Assembly (NCBI GenBank): GCA_963823945.1 | Contig: CAWGNK010000014.1 | Coordinates: 62,001-126,000 of the forward strand | DNA: 64,000 bases | Direction: 5' to 3' | DNA from: Bog-793 sp963823945 | GTDB lineage: Bacteria; Actinomycetota; Acidimicrobiia; Acidimicrobiales; Bog-793 | Part shown: one piece after another, positions 58,575-64,000 of the stretch | Numbering within the stretch: position 1 is the first letter of the stretch | Layout of the letters: each line of letters opens with the position of its first letter | Notes under the pieces: model-generated | Databases searched by the model: none | What the model was told of the DNA's origin: nothing | Seen by the model: the letters and a program-made list of their open reading frames with translations, nothing else | Program-made: the position numbers and the translations under genes

Positions 58575-59758
58575 CGACGACCCGAGCCGAGGTGGTGATC
58601 ACCGGCGGTGCGACCGCCGGTCATGTCCTGCCGGCAATCGCGGTGGCCCGCGCGCTCGTCGCCGCGGGGCTGGCGCCGGGGGCGATTCGTTTCGTGGGGG
58701 TGCGACGGGGGATTGAACGGCGCCTCGTGCCGGAGGCCGGCTTCTCGCTGACACTGCTGCCCGGACGTGGCTTCGTCCGGCGCGCGAGCCTGCGCAACGT
58801 GGCGGCGTTCGCCGGCATCGTGGCGGCGTTCGCCGCCTCCCTCGTCCAGCTCGGGCGGGCCCGGCCCCGCGTGGTCGTCGCCGTCGGCGGTTTCGGGTCG
58901 GTGGCCTGCTCGCTCGCCGCGGTGGTGTGGCGGGTGCCGGTCGTCGTCGTCAACGTCGACTCGGTCCCGGGCGCGGCGAACCGGATGATCGGGCGCTTCG
59001 CCACCGCCTGCGCCGTCGCCTTCCCGGGAACGGCGCTCCCGCGGGCGGTCGTCACCGGGGCCCCGGTCCGGCCCGAGGTGCTGAGCGTCGACCGGACCGC
59101 GACCGGTCGGGCGCGCGCGCGGGCCGCCCTCGGGATCGCCGGACGGGGCCCGCTCGTGGGCGTCGTCGGGGGCTCGTTGGGGGCTCGTCGCCTGAACGAG
59201 GCGGCGATCGGGCTCGCCGGGCTGATGGGCGGGCGCGGCGACGCCGTCGTCTACCACGTCTGCGGGCGGCGTTCGCTGGCCGCGGTGACGGCCGCCGCCG
59301 CAGCGGCGGGGCTCACCGACCGCCCGGGGCTCGAGTACCGGGTCGTCGCCTACGAGGACCATCTGGCCGAGCTGTTCGCCGCCGCCGATCTGGTCGTCGG
59401 GCGCGCCGGGGCCTCGACGGTCGCCGAGCTGGCGGCGATCGGCACGCCGAGCATCCTCGTGCCGCTGCCGGGGGCGCCGTCGGACCACCAGGCCAAGAAC
59501 GCCGCCTGGCTGTGCGAGGCGGGCGCGGCGGTGCTCGTCAGAGACGACGAGGCGACGCCGGAGCGCGTGTTCGGCGCGGTCGTCGCGCTGCTCGACGACC
59601 CGGCGCGCCTTGGCGCGATGGGTGAGGCCGCGCGCCGCGCCGGCCGGCGCGACGCGGCCGGCGCCGTGGCGTCGCTGGTCTGTGACGTCGCCGCCGGCAG
59701 GTGGACGAACAAGGGCGCGACCGCCCGGGGTGGCGCCGGACCTGAGGAGGGCCAGTGA
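58571..59758 (+). CDS. murG: Lipid II synthase MurG
   Basis: Adds GlcNAc to lipid I on the inner face of the membrane. 395 residues, GT-B fold of family 28. Seen: TGGATAGHVLPAIAVARAL (the usual GGTGGHxxPA is GGATAGHVLPA here), VAVGGFGSVACSLAAV, VVGGSLGARRLNEA, RVVAYEDHLAELFAAADLVVGRAGASTVAE with the donor-binding Arg/Glu, and PSDHQAKNA. GTG start overlaps ftsW. The N-terminal TAG for TGG change is conservative. Confidence 0.93.
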   Translation: MTTTRAEVVITGGATAGHVLPAIAVARALVAAGLAPGAIRFVGVRRGIERRLVPEAGFSLTLLPGRGFVRRASLRNVAAFAGIVAAFAASLVQLGRARPRVVVAVGGFGSVACSLAAVVWRVPVVVVNVDSVPGAANRMIGRFATACAVAFPGTALPRAVVTGAPVRPEVLSVDRTATGRARARAALGIAGRGPLVGVVGGSLGARRLNEAAIGLAGLMGGRGDAVVYHVCGRRSLAAVTAAAAAAGLTDRPGLEYRVVAYEDHLAELFAAADLVVGRAGASTVAELAAIGTPSILVPLPGAPSDHQAKNAAWLCEAGAAVLVRDDEATPERVFGAVVALLDDPARLGAMGEAARRAGRRDAAGAVASLVCDVAAGRWTNKGATARGGAGPEEGQ

Positions 59759-61119
59759 GCGAGCCGGATCTTTCCCGTCCCCGGCGGGTGCACATCGTCG
59801 GCGTCGGCGGCGCCGGGATGAGCGCGATCGCCACGGTGCTCGTCGCGATGGGGCACGAGGTGAGTGGCAGCGACCTGAAAGACGGCGTGCCGCTGGACCG
59901 GCTGCGCGCGCTGGGCGTGCGGATCGCGATCGGGCACGACCCGGCGAACATCGGCACCGCCGAGTTCCTGGCGATCTCGAGCGCGGTGGCCCCCACGAAC
60001 GTCGAGGTCGTGGCGGCGAATGAGCGCCTGATCACCGTGCACCGCCGCGCCGAGCTGCTGCGGGCGATCAGCCGGCTGAAGCGCACGGTCGCCGTGTCCG
60101 GGACCCACGGCAAGACGACGACGAGCTCGATGCTCGCCCTCATCCTCGTCGAGGCGGGCCTGTCGCCGTCGTTCATCATCGGCGGGGAGATCAACGAGAT
60201 CGGCTCCGGGGCGGTGTGGGACGAGGGCGAGTGGCTCGTCATCGAGGCCGACGAGAGCGACGGGACGTTCCTCGAGCTGGCGGCGGAGATCGCCGTCGTG
60301 ACGAGCGTCGAGCGGGACCACCTCGACCACTACGGGTCGTTCTCGGCCCTGACGGAGGCGTTCGCGGCCTTTCTCGCCGCCGCGGCGCGCGCCGTCGTGT
60401 ACGGCGACGACCCGCTCGTGGCCGGACTCGCGCCGCCCGGTGCCACGAGCTACGGGTTCGCCGACAGCTCGGCCTGGCGGATCAGCGAGTTCGCCGGCGG
60501 ACGCTCGGACGTGAGCTTCGTGCTGACCGGCCCGCAAGGGTCGGGCGCGCTCTCGCTGCCGGTGCCGGGGCGGCACAACGCCCTGAACGCCGCCGGAGCC
60601 GCGGCGGCAGCCGCCGCCGTCGGCGTCGACGCCGACGCGGTGCGCCGGGCGCTGGCGCGCTTCGGCGGCGTCGCGCGCCGGTTCGAGTTCCGCGGGGAGG
60701 CGCAGGGGGCGACCCTCGTCGACGACTACGCCCACCTGCCGGGCGAGGTCGCGGCGGCGCTCGCCACGGCGAGGCGGGGCGGTTGGCGCCGGATCGTCTG
60801 CGTCTTCCAGCCGCACCGCTACTCGCGGATCGCGGCGCTGGCGGGCGAGTTCGCCGACTCCTTCGTCGATGCCGACGAGCTGTACGTCACCGACATCTAC
60901 GGGGCCGGCGAGGCCCCCCGGCCCGGGGTCTCCGGCCGGCTCGTCGTCGACGCCGTGCTGGCCGCTCATCCCGGGGCCACCGTCTCCTACGTTCCCCAGC
61001 GCGCCGAGCTCATCGGGCACCTGCGCCGGACGCTGCGTCCGGGCGACTGCTGCCTCACGCTCGGCGCCGGCGACGTGACGAGCCTCGCCGGCGACCTGCT
61101 CGCCGGGAAGGCCGACTAG
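59755..61119 (+). CDS. murC: UDP-MurNAc:L-alanine ligase
   Basis: First amino-acid-adding ligase of peptidoglycan synthesis. 454 residues. Seen: VHIVGVGGAGMSAIA, GSDLKDGVPLDRL, VSGTHGKTTTSSML with Lys120, EADESDGTF, VERDHLDHYGS, VDDYAHLPGEV and VFQPHRYSR. GTG start overlaps murG; stop is 10 bp before murB. Intact. Confidence 0.95.
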   Translation: MSEPDLSRPRRVHIVGVGGAGMSAIATVLVAMGHEVSGSDLKDGVPLDRLRALGVRIAIGHDPANIGTAEFLAISSAVAPTNVEVVAANERLITVHRRAELLRAISRLKRTVAVSGTHGKTTTSSMLALILVEAGLSPSFIIGGEINEIGSGAVWDEGEWLVIEADESDGTFLELAAEIAVVTSVERDHLDHYGSFSALTEAFAAFLAAAARAVVYGDDPLVAGLAPPGATSYGFADSSAWRISEFAGGRSDVSFVLTGPQGSGALSLPVPGRHNALNAAGAAAAAAAVGVDADAVRRALARFGGVARRFEFRGEAQGATLVDDYAHLPGEVAAALATARRGGWRRIVCVFQPHRYSRIAALAGEFADSFVDADELYVTDIYGAGEAPRPGVSGRLVVDAVLAAHPGATVSYVPQRAELIGHLRRTLRPGDCCLTLGAGDVTSLAGDLLAGKAD

Positions 61120-61129
61120 GAGGGCCGTG

Positions 61130-62059
61130 GTGCCCCCGCCCGTCCGGCCCGCCGGCGATCCGGCCGTCGAGGCCGCCGCGGCGCGCCTCGGCGGGGCGGC
61201 GCGGTTCGCCGCGCCGCTCGGCGCGCGCACGACCTACCGGCTCGGCGGAACCGCGGCGCTGCTGACGGTCGTCGACGACGAGGACGACCTGGCGGCCGTG
61301 GTCGCGGCGGTCGCCGCGAGCGGGATCGAGGTGCTCGTTGTCGGGCGGGGATCGAACCTGCTCGTCGCCGAGGCGGGGTTCCCGGGGCTCTGCGTCGTGC
61401 TCGGTGAGAGCTTCGCCGGCTGGCGGGCCGACAAGGACCGTGTCGTCGCCGGCGGGGCGGTCGCCTACCCGGCGCTGGCCCGGGCGACGGCCGAGGCCGG
61501 ACTGGCCGGCATGGAGTGGGCGGTCGGCATCCCCGGCTCGGTCGGCGGGGCCGTGCGGATGAACGCCGGCGGCCACGGTTGCCAGACCGCCGACCGTCTC
61601 GTCTCAGCCCGGCTCGTGGACCTGCGGACGGGGTCGGACCGGACGGTCGGGCGAGACGCACTCGCCCTTTCCTACCGCCACTCCTGTGTGCGCCCCGACG
61701 AGGTCGTGGTGCAGGCCTGCTTCGCCCTCGAGGCGGGAGACCGGGACGAGTCGGCCGCCCGCATCGCGGAGATCGTCGCCTGGCGGCGGGAGAACCAGCC
61801 GGGGGGGCGCAACGCCGGGTCGGTCTTCCAGAACCCGCCGGGGGACTCGGCGGGGCGGCTGATCGAGGCTGCGGGCCTGAAGGACCTGCGCATCGGCGGC
61901 GCGCGGGTCTCCGCGGCGCACGCCAACTTCATCGAGGTCGAGCCGGGCGCCTCGGCCGACCAGGTCTACGGCCTCATCTGCGAGGTGCGCCGGCTCGTCG
62001 CCGAACGGTGCGGTGTCGAGCTCGAGCCCGAGATCTGCCTCGTGGGGTTCGCCCCGTGA
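61130..62059 (+). CDS. murB: UDP-N-acetylenolpyruvoylglucosamine reductase
   Basis: FAD enzyme that reduces UDP-GlcNAc-enolpyruvate to UDP-MurNAc. 309 residues. Seen: RTTYRLGGTA, VVGRGSNLLVAEAGFPG (FAD binding), GIPGSVGGAVRMNAG, YRHSCVR with its Tyr, RRENQPGGRNAGSVFQNP in which the Ser is the proton donor, and a C-terminal Glu in ELEPEICLVG: a type I MurB. Two GTGs are adjacent; GTG 61130 is favoured because AGGAGGG (61118-61124) is then 5 nt away. Stop overlaps ftsQ. Confidence 0.94.
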   Translation: MPPPVRPAGDPAVEAAAARLGGAARFAAPLGARTTYRLGGTAALLTVVDDEDDLAAVVAAVAASGIEVLVVGRGSNLLVAEAGFPGLCVVLGESFAGWRADKDRVVAGGAVAYPALARATAEAGLAGMEWAVGIPGSVGGAVRMNAGGHGCQTADRLVSARLVDLRTGSDRTVGRDALALSYRHSCVRPDEVVVQACFALEAGDRDESAARIAEIVAWRRENQPGGRNAGSVFQNPPGDSAGRLIEAAGLKDLRIGGARVSAAHANFIEVEPGASADQVYGLICEVRRLVAERCGVELEPEICLVGFAP

Positions 62060-62859
62060 CGGCCCCAGGCCGGCCGGCGCCGCCGGGGCGGCCCGACGGG
62101 GACCGCCACCAGGAGATCGACCGGCGGATCAGCGCGCGTCGTGCCGGGGTCGCCCGCCAGGCGGGCCGGAGGCGACTGAAGGGACTGATCGGCGTCCTCC
62201 TCGTCGTCGCGATCGCCGGAGGGCTGTTCGCCATCGCGCACTCGCCGCTCGTCTCGGCGCGCCACGTCACCGTCAGGGGCGCGCAGCACACGACAAGGGC
62301 GGCGATCCTCGCGGCGGGTGGCCTCGCCGGTGACCCGCCGCTCATCGACGTCAACACCCTGGCCGACGCCCACGCCATCGAGCGGTTGCCGTGGGTGAAG
62401 ACGGCGTCGGTCAGCGTGTCGTTCCCGTCGAGCGCCCGCGTCGTCGTGACGGAGCGCCACGCCGTGGCGGTCGTGCGGCTCGAGTCGGGTGGTGGCGCCC
62501 TCCTCGACGTCACCGGGCGGGTCCTCGCCGACGTGCCGGGGCACCCGTCCGGGCTCGTCACCGTCGAGGGGCTGGCCCCGCCGCCGGCGCCGGGCGGGAG
62601 GGAGCGGGGTGCGGCGGCGCTGCTGGTCACGGCGGCGGCACTGCCGCCGAGTCTGGCCGCCCGGGTGGCGGCGCTGAAGACGGAGCCGGGCCTCGGGGTC
62701 GTCGCCGTGCTGCGCGGGGCGCCGCAGGTGATCTTCGGGTCCGACAGCGGTCTCGCCGAGAAGATGGTGGCGCTCGCGACGGTGCTTTCGAAGGTTTCAC
62801 TGCAAGGTATTGCCACAATCGACCTGCGCGCACCGTCTGATCCGGTCTTGACCCCATGA
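62056..62859 (+). CDS. ftsQ: Cell division protein FtsQ
   Basis: Bitopic divisome scaffold, 267 residues. Basic cytoplasmic N-terminus (ISARRAGVARQAGRRRLKG), one helix (LIGVLLVVAIAGGLFAIA, about residues 43-60), POTRA domain beginning VSARHVTVRGAQHTTRAAIL, then LPWVKTASVSVSFPSSARVVVTE split at its conserved LPWV, and the beta domain. Normal size. GTG start overlaps murB. The -35 of the ftsZ promoter lies within its last codons. Confidence 0.92.
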   Translation: MTAPGRPAPPGRPDGDRHQEIDRRISARRAGVARQAGRRRLKGLIGVLLVVAIAGGLFAIAHSPLVSARHVTVRGAQHTTRAAILAAGGLAGDPPLIDVNTLADAHAIERLPWVKTASVSVSFPSSARVVVTERHAVAVVRLESGGGALLDVTGRVLADVPGHPSGLVTVEGLAPPPAPGGRERGAAALLVTAAALPPSLAARVAALKTEPGLGVVAVLRGAPQVIFGSDSGLAEKMVALATVLSKVSLQGIATIDLRAPSDPVLTP

Positions 62860-62876
62860 GGTGCCGGTCCTATGGT
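62848..62876 (+). promoter_or_regulatory. ftsZ promoter
   Basis: TTGACC (62848-62853), 17 bp, TATGGT (62871-62876), starting inside the end of ftsQ. A second TATGGT lies at 62957-62962 with a poorer -35. Either would give ftsZ a transcript of its own. Confidence 0.6.
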
Positions 62877-62882
62877 CGGCCT

Positions 62883-63076
62883 CGCTCACGCGTGCCTGAG
62901 ACGCTCCGGTGGCCCGGGTCCGGTCCGCAGTTGGTCAGATGGGGGCGGTGACGGCGTATGGTCGCCAGGGAGATGTTCGGGGGACCACAGACGGCGGGGC
63001 TCGGGACCTCTGGGTCGCCGTCGGGGGCGTAGTCCCCGACGCTGGCGTGGTTCGCGGCAGGAAGGCAGCGTCACAG
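62883..63076 (+). promoter_or_regulatory. 5' leader of ftsZ with hairpin
   Basis: About 190 nt with no ORF worth naming. GTCGGGG (63020-63026) pairs with CCCCGAC (63034-63040) around a 7-nt loop, just before AGGAAGG (63058-63064), which lies 12 nt from the ATG. No other clear element. Confidence 0.4.
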
Positions 63077-64000
63077 ATGTCCGAGGCAGCGCAGAGTTTC
63101 ATCGCCGTCATCAAGGTCGTCGGGATCGGCGGCGGCGGCGTCAACGCCGTGAACCGCATGATCGACTCGGAGCTGCGCGGCGTCGAGTTCGTCGCCGTGA
63201 ACACGGACGCGCAGGCGTTGCTGCTGAGCGAGGCGGATCTCAAGCTCGACATCGGCCGCCAGCTGACGCGCGGGCTCGGTGCCGGTAGCGACCCGGAGGT
63301 CGGGCGCGCCGCCGCGCTCGACCACGTCGAGGAGATCGGCGAGGCCCTGAAAGGCGCCGACATGGTGTTCATCGCCGCCGGGGAAGGGGGCGGCACCGGC
63401 ACCGGCGGAGCGCCCGTCGTCGCCGAGGTGGCGCGCGAGCTCGGCGCGCTGACCGTGGCGATCGTGACGAAGCCGTTCGCCTTCGAGGGGCGTCGGCGCG
63501 CGATGCAGGCGGAGAAAGGGATCGAGCGGTTGCGCGAGCAGGTCGACACGTTGATCGTCATCCCGAACGACCGCCTGCTGACGCTCGCCGACTCCAACAC
63601 GACGATGGTGGAAGCCTTCAAAATGGCCGACAATATCCTGTTGCAGGGTGTGAAGGGCATCACCGATCTCATCAACATGCCGGGGCTCATCAACACCGAC
63701 TTCGCCGACGTGCGCACGATCATGCACGACGCCGGCTCGGCGATCATGGGCGTCGGCATCGCCTCGGGCGAGGGGCGGGCGCTCACCGCCGCCCACCACG
63801 CGATCACGAGCCCGCTGCTCTCGTCGGCCTCGATCGACGGCGCGCGCGGCATCGTGCTCAACATCGCCGGCGGGAGCAATCTCGGGCTGTTCGAGGTGAA
63901 CGAGGCGGCCGAGGCGATCCATGCGATCGCCCACCCGGACGCGAACATCATCTTCGGCAGCGTCATCGACGAGGAGCTGGGCGACGCGGTGCGCGTGACG
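63077..64000 (+). CDS. ftsZ: Cell division GTPase FtsZ, N-terminal part
   Basis: Tubulin homologue that forms the Z ring. The first 308 residues are seen; the C-terminal linker and FtsA/SepF-binding tail lie beyond the window. Seen: IKVVGIGGGGVNAVNRMI, VAVNTDAQAL, the tubulin signature GGGTGTGGAPVVAE, PFAFEGRRRAMQAEKG, IPNDRLLTLAD and the T7 loop NTDFADVR whose Asp completes the neighbouring GTPase site. ATG 63077 begins after AGGAAGG. The frame is open to the last base. Confidence 0.97.
   Translation, partial: MSEAAQSFIAVIKVVGIGGGGVNAVNRMIDSELRGVEFVAVNTDAQALLLSEADLKLDIGRQLTRGLGAGSDPEVGRAAALDHVEEIGEALKGADMVFIAAGEGGGTGTGGAPVVAEVARELGALTVAIVTKPFAFEGRRRAMQAEKGIERLREQVDTLIVIPNDRLLTLADSNTTMVEAFKMADNILLQGVKGITDLINMPGLINTDFADVRTIMHDAGSAIMGVGIASGEGRALTAAHHAITSPLLSSASIDGARGIVLNIAGGSNLGLFEVNEAAEAIHAIAHPDANIIFGSVIDEELGDAVRVT

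Noticed and set aside
1..64000. CRISPR arrays, insertion sequences, attachment sites or replication origin
   Set aside because: No regularly spaced repeats, transposase or integrase genes, inverted-repeat pairs around a gene, or DnaA-box clusters were noticed on reading; a computed repeat search was not possible.

Overview
The window is a 64 kb piece of a very G+C-rich chromosome, with GTG starts and start/stop overlaps (ATGA, GTGA) at most gene junctions. Gene content and order point to an actinobacterium: rmlD-wbbL-manB-fbiA-fbiB, miaA-dapF-hflX, lexA-LysM-nrdR and a mraZ-to-ftsZ division/cell-wall cluster all resemble actinobacterial gene order. DUF5719, a DUF6390-like protein and a group 3b [NiFe]-hydrogenase suggest the class Acidimicrobiia, but that rank is an inference. 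No rRNA, tRNA, CRISPR array, transposase or prophage was recognised.

Layout. 1-14.5 kb: surface polysaccharide synthesis (dTDP-rhamnose, GDP-mannose and GDP-deoxyhexose enzymes, five glycosyltransferases, a DUF5719 protein) with the F420 genes cofD and cofE in the middle. 14.4-19.1 kb: ftsH, a CPBP-family membrane protease, phosphomannomutase and a Trm112-like protein. 19.1-19.9 kb: a lower-G+C patch with an LprI-like secreted protein and alternative hairpins. 20-27 kb: ahcY, a structured leader, then miaA-dapF-hflX and dapD-dapE. 26.6-28.4 kb: lexA and a divergent LysM protein around three LexA boxes, then nrdR. 28.4-32.6 kb: a PIG-L deacetylase, dinB, DUF3040, HNH and lipoate-ligase-like genes.

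32.6-40.2 kb (minus strand) is a hydrogenase operon: hydB, a cyclic-nucleotide-binding protein, hydG, hydD, hydA, a maturation protease, hypC, a DMT transporter and a DUF6390-like protein. Facing it (40.4-48.1 kb) are a 2-oxoacid:ferredoxin oxidoreductase (porGAB), a GltD-like flavoprotein ending in a two-cluster ferredoxin domain, and a three-subunit proton-translocating transhydrogenase. Together these look like a redox hub linking H2, NAD(P)H, ferredoxin and acetyl-CoA/pyruvate.

49.4-64 kb is the dcw cluster: a promoter with a 10-bp-periodic MraZ-type operator, mraZ, an RNA leader at the place of the actinobacterial mraW motif, rsmH, ftsL, ftsI, murE, mraY, murD, ftsW, murG, murC, murB, ftsQ and ftsZ (cut by the window end). 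murF is missing from its usual place.

Five genes (the GT2 membrane protein, the LysM gene, the GltD-like gene, pntB and the 3' end of murE) need a one-base frame change to be read whole. At least three of the changes fit one lost base in a short G or C run, so base-calling error is the leading explanation.
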